Assembly: GCA_017469445.1 (NCBI GenBank)
Contig: JAFUGK010000008.1
Location: 1-64,000, forward strand
DNA length: 64,000 nt
Reading direction: 5' to 3'
DNA from: Clostridia bacterium
Lineage (GTDB): Bacteria; Bacillota; Clostridia; TANB77; CAG-508
The notes under the pieces were generated by a model. The model was given only the letters and a program-made list of their open reading frames with translations, was not told the origin of the DNA and ran no database searches. The position numbers were made by a program, and so were the translations under genes. Shown here one piece after another: positions 16,812-26,394 of the stretch (positions within the stretch are counted from its first letter, which is position 1; each line of letters opens with the position of its first letter).

Positions 16812-17867
16812 TTATTGTTTCAATATTTTTCTTTTTAATCCTCTTAGTTTTCTAAATGTTTTTTCTGAAAATTTATAAATTTTATACCACAAAGGTCTAA
16901 AATCTAAGTATACTTCTCCAATAAATTCTGTAAATTCTGCGCCAAATCCTTTTTTAAATCTATACAATCCATATTGTGGGTGATTTTCATCTACAACTCC
17001 TGATACTCCCCTAAAATCATACATATCGCATCCATTTTGTATTGCTTCTTTTATCATTGTCCATTGTAACAAATAGTTTGGCATTAAATTTCTATGTTCA
17101 TTACTACTTGCTCCATATAAATACCATGTTTTATTTCCATACATAATTGGTATTATTCCTGCAATTGGCTTGTCTTCGTAATATGCCATAAGTAATTTCA
17201 TGTGCTTTGGTGCTAAGTTATCATACATTTTTTCAAAATATGAAAGTGGGCGAATAATGAAATTATCCCTTTGACCTGTTGTTACCATTATTTTATGGAA
17301 ATCTTTTAAATCTTCTCGTGTTCCTTCTCTTACCTCTACACCTTTTTTGGTTGCTAGCCTAATATTATATCTTGTTTTTTGATGTAAATCTGCAAAAACT
17401 TGATCTTCTGTTTTACCTTTTAAATCTAGCCTAAATACATAACGCGGTTGTATTTCTTCCCTAAAATCTTTTGCATCATCTTTTATTTTATATCCTATTT
17501 TTTTTATAATTTTTCTAAATTCTTCGTCACTACTTTTTATATCTGGTTCCATTTTAAAAACAAATGCTTTATATTTTTTTGCAATTTCTTTTATTCCTTC
17601 TGTTAATTGACTCAATACTTCTTCATTATATATATCACAAACAGGTCCTCTAGATGAATACATTAAATAGCCAAATATAGGGATTTTTCTAACAAGTATA
17701 CTTACTGAGCCTATTATTTCGCTATCCTTCCCTTCTGCTAGAACAATTTCATTTTTCCATGCATCTTTAACCTTTCCCCATTCTAATGATTGTTGAAAAT
17801 TGCATCTATCATGCTTTTCTAAAAATGCAGTATATAATTCTTTATCTTTTTCTTCTAAAATCCTCAT
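16812..17867 (-). CDS. FemAB-family aminoacyltransferase (peptidoglycan interpeptide bridge)
   Basis: The start is placed at the ATG at 17867 because TTTGGAG lies about 6 nt upstream; an in-frame TTG at 17879 overlaps that site. The 351-residue protein has the double-GNAT fold of FemX/FemA/FemB, with LMYSSRGPVCD, RYNIRLATKKGVEV and the conserved end YDFRGVSG followed by YGLYRFKKGFGAEF. These enzymes add amino acids from aminoacyl-tRNA to the lipid II stem peptide. It directly precedes alr in the same direction. Confidence 0.85.
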   Translation of the reverse strand: MRILEEKDKELYTAFLEKHDRCNFQQSLEWGKVKDAWKNEIVLAEGKDSEIIGSVSILVRKIPIFGYLMYSSRGPVCDIYNEEVLSQLTEGIKEIAKKYKAFVFKMEPDIKSSDEEFRKIIKKIGYKIKDDAKDFREEIQPRYVFRLDLKGKTEDQVFADLHQKTRYNIRLATKKGVEVREGTREDLKDFHKIMVTTGQRDNFIIRPLSYFEKMYDNLAPKHMKLLMAYYEDKPIAGIIPIMYGNKTWYLYGASSNEHRNLMPNYLLQWTMIKEAIQNGCDMYDFRGVSGVVDENHPQYGLYRFKKGFGAEFTEFIGEVYLDFRPLWYKIYKFSEKTFRKLRGLKRKILKQ

Positions 17868-17952
17868 TATAATCTCCAAATTAAAATATTCTTCGTTTCA
17901 TATTTTACACTAAAATTAAAGATATTACAATAGTATTACATCAATTATGTGC

Positions 17953-17984
17953 AAAAAAACTGGTGCTATTTTGCACCAGTTTTT
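17953..17984 (-). terminator. Terminator after metG
   Basis: AAAACTGGTGC pairs with GCACCAGTTTT across a 6-nt loop. Read on the reverse strand it ends in seven T. Confidence 0.88.
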
Positions 17985-17998
17985 ATTGTATTATATTA

Positions 17999-19570
<1,572 letters not shown>

Positions 19571-19600
19571 CTATACTTCATCTCCTTTATCATGCCCTAT

Positions 19601-19629
19601 ATTAAACCATATTTTGGCTTTATTGTAAA
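19601..19629 (-). promoter_or_regulatory. metG promoter
   Basis: On the reverse strand, TTTACA and TTTAAT lie 17 nt apart, about 30 nt before the metG start. Confidence 0.6.
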
Positions 19630-19663
19630 GATTTATGCATAAATTTAATGTTAAATCCAATGT

Positions 19664-19782
19664 TAATCAGATAAGAATTATAATAAAAAAATAAACTTCG
19701 GACGCTCTGCTATTTTTAATATTTGCTAAAGCAAAATTAAAAACACCTCGTTTATTTTTTTATTATAATTCTTATCTGATTA
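19664..19782. repeat. Family D element: 33-bp perfect inverted repeat around a structured core
   Basis: Arms 19664-19696 and 19750-19782 are perfectly complementary over 33 bp. The 53-nt interior contains TTCGGACGCTCTGC and a second hairpin, TTTTTAAT.TTTGCT pairing with AGCAAA.ATTAAAAA. It is a single copy here. The design, a long AT-rich outer stem closing a short GC-richer core, is the same as in families A and B. It lies in the intergenic region between metG and folA. It could be a miniature inverted-repeat element or a structured RNA. Confidence 0.7.
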
Positions 19783-19803
19783 CATTTTTATATAATATTG
19801 TTA

Positions 19804-19837
19804 AAGGACAGTAGATTTATAAAATCATACTGTCCTT
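19804..19837. terminator. Hairpin downstream of folA, probable terminator
   Basis: AAGGACAGTA and TACTGTCCTT pair, with an inner GATTT/AAATC extension. It lies 15 nt past the folA stop. The T tract is broken, so termination is probable but not certain. Confidence 0.65.
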
Positions 19838-19851
19838 GAAACAATTAAACA

Positions 19852-20331
19852 TCAAAATTTTTCGTACTGTAAAATCTGATAATACAATCCATTTTCATAT
19901 CCGCTATTAAGCATCTTTATTTCCCACTTTTCATAATCAAATTCAGGGAAAAACGCATCTGCTTTTTTTGTATCATAAACTTCTGTAATTATCATTTTCT
20001 TACAATATGGTAAAAAGTATTTGTAGATTTCTGCACCGCCGCAAATAAATACTTCTTCTTCGGAATTTTTGTATGTTTCAACAAATTTTCCCAAGTTAGT
20101 TACAGCATGTGCATTTTCTCCGTATGCCTTATTTTCATCCCTAGTTGCCACATAAATTTCTCTTCCAGGCAATTTTCCAGGTAATGATTCATACGTTTTT
20201 CTCCCCATAAGAATTTTCTTTCCCATGGTAGTGCTTTTAAAATGCTTCATGTCAGCTTTAAGTTTCCAAAGCAATTTATCTTTGTAACCAAGCTCACTTT
20301 TTTTACCCATTGCGGCAATGATTATAAACAT
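19852..20331 (-). CDS. folA: Dihydrofolate reductase
   Basis: The 159-residue protein has the DHFR pattern: IIAAMGKKSELGYKDKLLWKL at the N-terminus, MGRKTYESLPGKLPGR in the NADPH-binding part and FICGGAEIYKYFLP. It reduces dihydrofolate to tetrahydrofolate, regenerating the cofactor consumed by ThyA. It lies 9 nt after thyA, with its own AGGAGG site, in one operon. Base composition is visibly less AT-rich than most neighbours. Confidence 0.95.
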   Translation of the reverse strand: MFIIIAAMGKKSELGYKDKLLWKLKADMKHFKSTTMGKKILMGRKTYESLPGKLPGREIYVATRDENKAYGENAHAVTNLGKFVETYKNSEEEVFICGGAEIYKYFLPYCKKMIITEVYDTKKADAFFPEFDYEKWEIKMLNSGYENGLYYQILQYEKF

Positions 20332-20340
20332 ACTTACCTC

Positions 20341-21186
20341 CTACACAGAAACTGGCATAGAGATTTTTCCAAGATGCTCATAATTTACCAGTTTAATGTC
20401 TTTTAATTCTTTGGAATTATCAAACTTGTAAAAATCTTTAATCTCTGGATTTACCCAAAGTTTAGGTGCTGGTTTTGCATCTTTTCTTCTTGCAAGCTGT
20501 GTTTTGATACCATCAATCTGGTTTTCGTAGATATGTGCACTGCCAATGTTCCAGTACATCTTACCTACTTTATACCCAGTAACCTGAGCCACAAGATTTG
20601 CAAGTACTGCATACTGGCTAACATTAAACGGAAATCCCAATGGCACATCGCATGAACGCTGATAAACAAGTATATCTAACTTGTCCTCATTTACCAGCCA
20701 CTGATGCATGTATACACATGGTGGAAGCGTACCGCTATCCAAGTAATCATACTGGAAAAGATTTATTACATTACGCCTATCAGTTGGATTTTCTTTTATG
20801 GTTTTTATTGCTCTTCTCATCAAATCGAATTTGTTAACAATATAACCATAAGCCGTACCAATAGTTCCTGCAAATTCTTTTCCATAGTTCTTACCCATGT
20901 ACATACCATTGTCATCAATTTGCCATTCATCCCAAATGGTAATTCCTCTTTCATGCAGCCATTTTACATCATTGCTTGCTGCTTGGTAAATCCAAAGCAG
21001 TTCCAATGTAGCATGTTTGAATGCCACAAATTTGGTAGTTAGAATTGGAAATTCTTCACTCAAATCAAATTCCAGGTGCTTACCATGTACATTATACGTT
21101 GGTGTACCTGTACGATTTTGTGAATACACTCCCTTTTCCAAAATTTCTTGACATAAATCGAGATACTTTTCGTCAAATTTTGACAT
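20341..21186 (-). CDS. thyA: Thymidylate synthase (ThyA type)
   Basis: The 281-residue protein has the ThyA signature: a folate/dUMP-binding N-terminus with NRTGTPTYNVHGK, the active-site segment LPPCVYMHQW and RSCDVPLGFPFNVSQYA, then YWNIGSAHIYENQ. It methylates dUMP to dTMP with methylene-THF. The residue after the catalytic Cys is Val, where E. coli ThyA has His, as in some other bacterial branches. It is the first gene of the thyA-folA operon, behind AAGGAGG and a near-consensus promoter. Confidence 0.95.
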   Translation of the reverse strand: MSKFDEKYLDLCQEILEKGVYSQNRTGTPTYNVHGKHLEFDLSEEFPILTTKFVAFKHATLELLWIYQAASNDVKWLHERGITIWDEWQIDDNGMYMGKNYGKEFAGTIGTAYGYIVNKFDLMRRAIKTIKENPTDRRNVINLFQYDYLDSGTLPPCVYMHQWLVNEDKLDILVYQRSCDVPLGFPFNVSQYAVLANLVAQVTGYKVGKMYWNIGSAHIYENQIDGIKTQLARRKDAKPAPKLWVNPEIKDFYKFDNSKELKDIKLVNYEHLGKISMPVSV

Positions 21187-21250
21187 TTCACTACCTCCTT
21201 ATACTGTAAAGAAAATATGTGTAATCTAGCTTGATTAGCTATCGACATAC

Positions 21251-21279
21251 ATTATACCAAATTTTTCTATTCATTTCAA
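21251..21279 (-). promoter_or_regulatory. thyA-folA promoter
   Basis: On the reverse strand, TTGAAA and a perfect TATAAT are separated by 17 nt. The leader is about 55 nt, with no recognisable THF riboswitch. Confidence 0.75.
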
Positions 21280-21294
21280 TATTTATCACAAAAT

Positions 21295-21330
21295 ACAAAA
21301 AGCAGTACTGTTATAAGTACCGCTTTTTGT
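21295..21330 (-). terminator. Terminator after the 36-residue membrane peptide
   Basis: A 15-bp stem with one wobble or mismatch (21295-21309 with 21316-21330) is bordered by T tracts. It follows the small gene's stop by 8 nt. Confidence 0.8.
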
Positions 21331-21337
21331 GGGACAT

Positions 21338-21448
21338 TCATGACCAAGAATCATCCTTGAAAATCGACCCATTTTCATTCGTAGCAGAAAAATATGCTAT
21401 CGTAATTACTGCAAGAATCAATATACCAATAATCATCTCTCCAGTCAT
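21338..21448 (-). CDS. 36-residue single-pass membrane peptide
   Basis: An ATG at 21448 follows a GGGAGGG ribosome binding site. The product begins MTGEMIIGILILAVITIAYF, a single hydrophobic helix (about 4-20). A short polar, acidic tail then runs to residue 36 (SATNENGSIFKDDSWS). It has its own promoter (21490-21518) and its own terminator, so it is a complete tiny transcription unit. I do not recognise it. Small membrane peptides of this kind often regulate transporters or kinases, or act as type I toxins; no antisense partner is visible. Confidence 0.65.
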   Translation of the reverse strand: MTGEMIIGILILAVITIAYFSATNENGSIFKDDSWS

Positions 21449-21489
21449 TTTTTATCCCTCCCTATTAAAATTTATAAAGGATGTTTATT

Positions 21490-21518
21490 ATTTTATCACA
21501 TTTTACATAATTATGCAA
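21490..21518 (-). promoter_or_regulatory. Promoter of the small membrane peptide gene
   Basis: On the reverse strand, TTGCAT and TAAAAT lie 17 nt apart, about 40 nt before the start codon. Confidence 0.6.
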
Positions 21519-21561
21519 TTTTGTCCTTTTCGATTCCACTTTTTTATTCGTACCACATATC

Positions 21562-21585
21562 AAAAACCGGTACTTTGTACCGGCT
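21562..21585 (-). terminator. tRNA operon terminator
   Basis: CCGGTAC pairs with GTACCGG around TTT; five T follow on the reverse strand. It lies 7 nt after the CCA end of the tRNA-Phe gene. Confidence 0.85.
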
Positions 21586-21591
21586 TTGCTA

Positions 21592-21673
21592 TGGTGGTCC
21601 GAGGTGGAATCGACAAGCCGCGACCAAAACGGGGATTTTCAGTACCCTGCTCTACCAACTGAGCTATCGAACC
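21592..21673 (-). tRNA. tRNA-Phe (GAA), with aberrant T arm
   Basis: The acceptor arm (GGTTCGA with TCGGACC), D arm (GCTC/GAGC) and anticodon loop CTGAAAA are standard, and CCA is encoded. The gene is 82 nt long, about 6 more than normal. The expected GGTGG-TTCGATT-CCACC T arm is replaced by a sequence reading GGTCGCGGCTTGTCGATT before CCACC, which cannot form a five-pair T stem. The anticodon stem also has one T-C mismatch. It may be degenerate or may carry a small insertion. It is last in a three-tRNA operon. Confidence 0.75.
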
Positions 21674-21695
21674 ATTATATTTTTAGTAAAAAAAA

Positions 21696-21772
21696 TGGCG
21701 ACCTGGAACGGGCTCGAACCGTCGACCTCTAGCGTGACAGGCTAGCGTTCTAACCAACTGAACTACCAGGCC
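21696..21772 (-). tRNA. tRNA-Asp (GTC)
   Basis: A complete 77-nt cloverleaf has acceptor GGCCTGG, anticodon loop CTGTCAC, T loop TTCGAGC and encoded CCA. It is the middle gene of the tRNA operon. Confidence 0.95.
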
Positions 21773-21782
21773 ACAAAAAAAA

Positions 21783-21858
21783 TGGTGGGCGCAATAGGGC
21801 TCGAACCTATGACCTCCTGCTTGTAAGGCAGATGCTCTCCCAGCTGAGCTATGCGCCC
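21783..21858 (-). tRNA. tRNA-Val (TAC)
   Basis: A complete 76-nt cloverleaf has acceptor GGGCGCA with TGCGCCC, anticodon loop CTTACAA, T loop TTCGAGC and encoded CCA. It is the first gene of the tRNA operon. Confidence 0.95.
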
Positions 21859-21877
21859 ATTTCTTTTGACAATGTCT

Positions 21878-21906
21878 AGTATACTAAATTTTTAGTTATA
21901 TGTCAA
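21878..21906 (-). promoter_or_regulatory. tRNA operon promoter
   Basis: On the reverse strand, a perfect TTGACA and TATACT are separated by 17 nt, 20 nt before tRNA-Val. Confidence 0.85.
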
Positions 21907-21935
21907 GACATTTTGATAAAATTTTACAATTTAAT

Positions 21936-21985
21936 TTATATGCAATTCACAATCTTTCATTTGAAAGGTTGTGAATTGCATATAA
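21936..21985. terminator. Strong hairpin after acyl-CoA synthetase 2
   Basis: A 24-bp stem (21936-21959 with 21962-21985) with one wobble position lies just past the stop codon. There is no clean T run, so it could also act as a transcript-stabilising hairpin. Confidence 0.65.
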
Positions 21986-21986
21986 T

Positions 21987-23708
21987 TTACTCATCTATTT
22001 TAGTATTTTTCCCATATCTTTTAATTTTCTTTGTTGTTGTTTTTTCTAATTCTTCATCTACTATTTTAAAATCTTTTATATGCTTATAATTAGGTATTTT
22101 AGAATTTATCTTTTGAATAGCATCATTTATTATTTTTCTTATTTGCTCTTTTGTTGGCTCTACATTTAACATTTTTTTGATTGCTTCCATATCCGGAAAA
22201 ATTTTAGCTTTTACTATTGTGTCGTGTTTCTTCTTATCTTCTACTCCTAACACTATTGCCTCTGCTATTGTATCTTCTTCGTTTAAGTAATATTCTAGTT
22301 CCTCAGGATATATGTTTTTTCCATTTGTTGTTACTATTACACTCTTACTTCTACCTGTTATATACAAATATCCATTTTCATCTATTTTTCCTAAATCACC
22401 TGTATAAAACCATCCATCTCGTAATGCCTCTTTTGTTGCTGCTTCATTCTTATAGTATCCAAGCATTACATTAGGTCCTTTTACTATTATTTCTCCTACT
22501 CCTTCATCATTTGGATTATTTATTTTAAATTCCACATTTGGTATTGGTAAACCTGCTGAATCATCTTTATTATAGAAATCATTATTACCTGCAACAAGCG
22601 GAGAACACTCTGTTAGTCCATACCCTTGTAGCACTCTCATTCCAAATTTTTCTATTGAATATGATACTTCTGGATTCATTGCAGCTGCTCCAACTATAAA
22701 GGTATATAGCTTTCCTCCAAATGTTTTCTTTATTTTATTTTTAACTATTCCTCTCATAAATACAGGTAAAGCATCAATTATATTTTTATCTTTTCTAAAA
22801 TATTTTGCAGGTAAAGAACTTTTTAATGTTTTCATTATTTTTTTATACATATTATCTAAAAGTAGTGGCACACACAATATTAGTGTAGGCTTGTACTCTT
22901 TCATATTTTGAAGTATATATCTTAATCCTTCACAATGAGCTATGCATCCCCCTGAATATATTACTAGCAAAAAGCCTAATGTACACTCATATGTATGATG
23001 TATTGGAAGTATTGATAATACTTTTGTTTTAGGGCTTACTTTTACAATACCTGCAACTGATCTAATATTTTCACATATATTTTTGTGTGATAACATAACA
23101 GCTTTTGAGCTTCCTGTTGTTCCAGAAGTGAATAACAAAATTTTCATTTCATCTGGATTAATAGTAATTTTCATAAATTCTTCATCATTGTTATCGATTA
23201 ATTCTTTTCCTGTTTGCATCATATTATCCATACTATTTTTAGCTTTTCCCATGTTTACTAGTAATACTTTTTTGTTATTTAACTTGTCTATGTTTTTTTG
23301 CAATTCTTTTAGATACTTATCATCTCCAAATATTGCTTCACTTTCTGATATATTTATAAAGTTAATTATATCATCAATGTGTAACTCTTTATCTAATGGA
23401 ACTACTACACCAACTATAGTTGAAGCCATATATGCTACAGACCATTTATAGCTATTTTTACCTACAACTGCTATTTTTTTATCCTTCAAGCCTGCTTTTA
23501 TCATTGCTGTTCCTACTGCTTTTACATCTTCTAAAAATTGTTTGTATGATATTTTTTGTATTTTTCCATTTTCATCTTTAACTTTAAATGCAGGTTTATT
23601 CGAAAACTTATCAGTTGCTTTTAATAGCATATCCTTTAAATCTGTAATTTCATAAGTTTTCATATATTTACTTTCTAATTTTTGTACAAGCTCTGGTTTT
23701 GTATTCAT
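21987..23708 (-). CDS. AMP-dependent acyl-CoA synthetase / long-chain fatty acid ligase (paralog 2)
   Basis: The 573-residue product is a close-size paralog of the one at 10784-12493. It has ILLFTSGTTGSSKAVML, YGLTECSPLV, GWFYTGDLGKIDENGYLYITGR and a C-terminal TTTKKIKRYGK with the catalytic lysine region. It activates a carboxylic acid through acyl-AMP. Both copies share the phrase LPIHHTYECT-like, suggesting duplication within this lineage. The start is followed by MNTKPELVQKLESKY. The substrate is not determinable from context. Confidence 0.85.
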   Translation of the reverse strand: MNTKPELVQKLESKYMKTYEITDLKDMLLKATDKFSNKPAFKVKDENGKIQKISYKQFLEDVKAVGTAMIKAGLKDKKIAVVGKNSYKWSVAYMASTIVGVVVPLDKELHIDDIINFINISESEAIFGDDKYLKELQKNIDKLNNKKVLLVNMGKAKNSMDNMMQTGKELIDNNDEEFMKITINPDEMKILLFTSGTTGSSKAVMLSHKNICENIRSVAGIVKVSPKTKVLSILPIHHTYECTLGFLLVIYSGGCIAHCEGLRYILQNMKEYKPTLILCVPLLLDNMYKKIMKTLKSSLPAKYFRKDKNIIDALPVFMRGIVKNKIKKTFGGKLYTFIVGAAAMNPEVSYSIEKFGMRVLQGYGLTECSPLVAGNNDFYNKDDSAGLPIPNVEFKINNPNDEGVGEIIVKGPNVMLGYYKNEAATKEALRDGWFYTGDLGKIDENGYLYITGRSKSVIVTTNGKNIYPEELEYYLNEEDTIAEAIVLGVEDKKKHDTIVKAKIFPDMEAIKKMLNVEPTKEQIRKIINDAIQKINSKIPNYKHIKDFKIVDEELEKTTTKKIKRYGKNTKIDE

Positions 23709-23775
23709 ATTCTACTCACATCCTCAATTACTATTTCTAAATTTTACCATATATAACTTTTAAAAACAAGGCTAC

Positions 23776-23804
23776 TTGAATACTTTCTTTAAAAATGCTA
23801 AAAT
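23776..23804 (+). promoter_or_regulatory. rqcH promoter
   Basis: TTGAAT and TAAAAT lie 17 nt apart, about 27 nt before the TTG start of rqcH. Confidence 0.65.
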
Positions 23805-23830
23805 ATATCTATTGAAAAGGAGCGATAATT

Positions 23831-25474
23831 TTGGCATTTGATGGAATTGTTACAAAAACTATTATTAATGAATTAAATAAAAATATTATAGGTGCTAAAA
23901 TAAATAAAGTATTTGAACCTACAAAATCAGATATTATTTTAGGCCTTTATTGCAATGGGAAAAATTATGCTTTAAACATATGCATAAATCCAGATAATTG
24001 CAGGCTACACCTAACTACACATTCTAAAGCTAATCCACAAATTGCCCCTAATTTTTGCATGCTTTTAAGGAAACATCTAATTGGCAGTAGAATTTTAGCT
24101 ATCTCTAGCTATGATTTAGAAAGAACTATTGAGTTTACTCTTGAAACTTACAATGAAATTAATGATAAAATCACAAAAAAATTAATTATTGAAATTATGG
24201 GCCACTTTAGTAATGTTATTTTAGTTAATGAAAAAGGTTTTATCATTGACTGTTTAAGGCATTTTGAAAATCCACGTGAGCTTATGCCCACTAGATTCTA
24301 CGAGCCTGTTTCTTCTAATAAAATCTCTTTTGCAAATGTTTCTTTAGAAAAGTTTTTGCAAATAATAAAATTAGGCATTCCCCTAGATACTCAACTTTCT
24401 GATTTATTTATAGGAATATCTAAATCTTTTGTGCAAAATTTATGTATCTTATTAAATATAGAGTTAAATAATTTTTCTAGTTCTGATTTAGAAAAATTAT
24501 TTGCCACTATTTCAAATATTATTTCTGATTTAAATAGCAACATTTGCACATATTCACTTAATAAGGATGATTACTTTATTGTTTCTGATTCTAATAAAGA
24601 AAATTTACAAGTAAACTTCTTTATTGATGATTTTTATTATAAAAAAGAACAACAAGAGCTATTTGTTAATACTAGAAACCGTATTTTAAAAATTGTTTTA
24701 GGTGAACTAAAAAAGTATCAGAAACGATTAGAAAATATTAATACAAAACTTTCAGATTGCAAAAACATGGATAAGTATGCTTTATATGGGGAACTTTTAA
24801 CTTCTAACTTGTATAAACTTAAAGGAAATGAATCTGAAGTAACTGTTCTTAATTACTATAATAATGAAACTATTACAATAATACTTGATGAAAAGCTTTC
24901 ACCTAGCAAAAACGTAGAAAAATTTTTTAAAAAATATAACAAATTAAAAAATGCTTTAATAGCAGTTTCAAAGCAAAAAAAAGAAACAGAAATTGAACTT
25001 GAATATATAGAAAGCCTAATCTACTCTATTAACGAAGCAACATCCATTTCAACTTTAGAAGAAATTCAACTTGAAATTGAAGAAAATTTTAATTTGCAAA
25101 TTAAAAATATTCCAAATGCTAAGAATAAAGAAGTTAAAAACATGCCTTTAAAATATAACATAAATGGTTTTGATGTATTTGTTGGCAAAAATAATAAACA
25201 AAATGATAGTTTGACTAAGGGAGCCTCTAAAGAAGATTTATGGTTCCATACCCAAGATATTCACGGAAGCCATGTTATATTAAAATCTACTGGAAAAATG
25301 GTTGATGAAGATACATTATATAAATGTGCCAAACTTGCAGCTAACCATAGTAAAGCTAAACATTCTTTTAATATTCCTGTTGATTATTGCTATATAAAGT
25401 ATGTAAAAAAGCCTTCTTATGCAAAGCCTGGAATGGTTACTTATACTAATTATAAAACCATATTTGTTAAATAA
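23831..25474 (+). CDS. rqcH: RqcH/NFACT-family ribosome quality control protein
   Basis: The 547-residue protein starts at TTG behind AAGGAG and reads AFDGIVTKTIINELN, the conserved NFACT-N start. A coiled-coil middle (about 285-400) follows, and the C-terminal NFACT-R domain has DLWFHTQDIHGSHVIL and KPSYAKPGMVTYTNYKT. RqcH binds stalled 50S-peptidyl-tRNA and directs alanine tailing. Older annotations call it fibronectin-binding protein. It is monocistronic, facing the APH-like gene, with a shared hairpin at 25475-25546. Confidence 0.92.
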   Translation: MAFDGIVTKTIINELNKNIIGAKINKVFEPTKSDIILGLYCNGKNYALNICINPDNCRLHLTTHSKANPQIAPNFCMLLRKHLIGSRILAISSYDLERTIEFTLETYNEINDKITKKLIIEIMGHFSNVILVNEKGFIIDCLRHFENPRELMPTRFYEPVSSNKISFANVSLEKFLQIIKLGIPLDTQLSDLFIGISKSFVQNLCILLNIELNNFSSSDLEKLFATISNIISDLNSNICTYSLNKDDYFIVSDSNKENLQVNFFIDDFYYKKEQQELFVNTRNRILKIVLGELKKYQKRLENINTKLSDCKNMDKYALYGELLTSNLYKLKGNESEVTVLNYYNNETITIILDEKLSPSKNVEKFFKKYNKLKNALIAVSKQKKETEIELEYIESLIYSINEATSISTLEEIQLEIEENFNLQIKNIPNAKNKEVKNMPLKYNINGFDVFVGKNNKQNDSLTKGASKEDLWFHTQDIHGSHVILKSTGKMVDEDTLYKCAKLAANHSKAKHSFNIPVDYCYIKYVKKPSYAKPGMVTYTNYKTIFVK

Positions 25475-25546
25475 AAAATTTTTGGGGACGTTTCTAAAAA
25501 ATATCTTGAGTCTAAGATAATTTTTAGAAACGTCCCCAAAAATTTT
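25475..25546. repeat. REP-like inverted repeat and bidirectional terminator
   Basis: A 26-bp perfect stem (25475-25500 with 25521-25546) carries GGGGACGTTTC on one arm and GAAACGTCCCC on the other. It starts on the base after the rqcH stop codon and overlaps the stop codon of the convergent APH-like gene. It belongs to the same GGGGACGTTTC family as 471-535 and 30287-30330. Confidence 0.8.
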
Positions 25547-26375
25547 ATTCATATATCCCTATTTTTCTCATATAATTAATATATCCTGTATCTATATTAT
25601 TCCATATTTCAATTTCTTTATCTAAAATTTCATAATCTAATTTTGAATTTGAAAATTGCTCATATGAGCTAATTATTTCATTTTTAAAATCTTCTGGCAA
25701 TCTTCCTATTATTCTAGAAATGTCAAAATACTTATTTCCAAAACCAGCGAAGCCAAAGTCTATAATTGCAGAAATATGATTATTTTCATCTACTATTATA
25801 TTACCTGGATTTAAATCGCCATGTACTAAACAGTTATTATCTTTATTTTTAAATTCTTTATACTTCCAGAAAACTTTGTCTTCTGGATTTAAATGTTTTT
25901 CAATTAATTCATCTAAAAAATCTACTAGATTAAGTCCTATATTATTTGCTTTAAATATTTCACTTTTATCATATTTAATATTATGCAATTCCACCATAAA
26001 TTCTGCAATTTCCTTAGATACTTGCTTTATTTCTTCTGGTGACATTGAATTCATTTTTTCTGTTAATGCTTGTCCCTTAATTTTTTTATGTATGCTAAAT
26101 GCTCTTTCTTTATCAGAAGATTGTTTTAATAGCACTGTATTAAAATGAGTTTTCCCTTGAATATAATTTGAAAATTCGCAATCTTTAACTATTGTTCTTA
26201 TCCAAAAATCATCTCTTGGAAATCTAAAAAAATAATTTCCATCATTTGTTCCTACTTCAAAAACTATATTGGTCCAACCTGTTGATATTTGATTTATTGA
26301 ATTTATTTTTTTATTATTTAATGAATTCTCTATTATTCTATTATAGTCTTCATCTAATGAAAAATACTTTTGCAT
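25545..26375 (-). CDS. Aminoglycoside phosphotransferase-fold kinase
   Basis: The 276-residue APH/choline-kinase-fold protein has the catalytic loop LVHGDLNPGNII (about 188-199), with the catalytic Asp, and the metal-binding IIDFGFAGFGNKYFD. The N-terminal lobe has the GWTNIVFEV glycine loop. It phosphorylates a small molecule; related proteins act on antibiotics, homoserine, choline or sugars, so resistance should not be assumed. It may be co-transcribed with the GMP-kinase-like gene 19 nt upstream. Confidence 0.8.
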   Translation of the reverse strand: MQKYFSLDEDYNRIIENSLNNKKINSINQISTGWTNIVFEVGTNDGNYFFRFPRDDFWIRTIVKDCEFSNYIQGKTHFNTVLLKQSSDKERAFSIHKKIKGQALTEKMNSMSPEEIKQVSKEIAEFMVELHNIKYDKSEIFKANNIGLNLVDFLDELIEKHLNPEDKVFWKYKEFKNKDNNCLVHGDLNPGNIIVDENNHISAIIDFGFAGFGNKYFDISRIIGRLPEDFKNEIISSYEQFSNSKLDYEILDKEIEIWNNIDTGYINYMRKIGIYE

Positions 26376-26394
26376 ATTTTATTTTCATTCCTCT

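Noticed and set aside
19571..19600. Possible T-box leader ahead of metG
   Set aside because: The promoter lies only about 30 nt from the start codon, leaving no room for a T-box.
21187..21250. Possible THF riboswitch ahead of thyA-folA
   Set aside because: The leader is about 55 nt with none of the conserved pairing of the THF aptamer.
21231..21662. 143-codon forward frame across the tRNA region
   Set aside because: It overlaps the tRNA-Phe gene, the small peptide gene and the thyA promoter on the other strand, has no ribosome binding site, and gives a composition unlike real proteins.
25545..26375. Aminoglycoside resistance gene
   Set aside because: The APH fold is shared by many metabolic kinases and no resistance context or mobile element is present.
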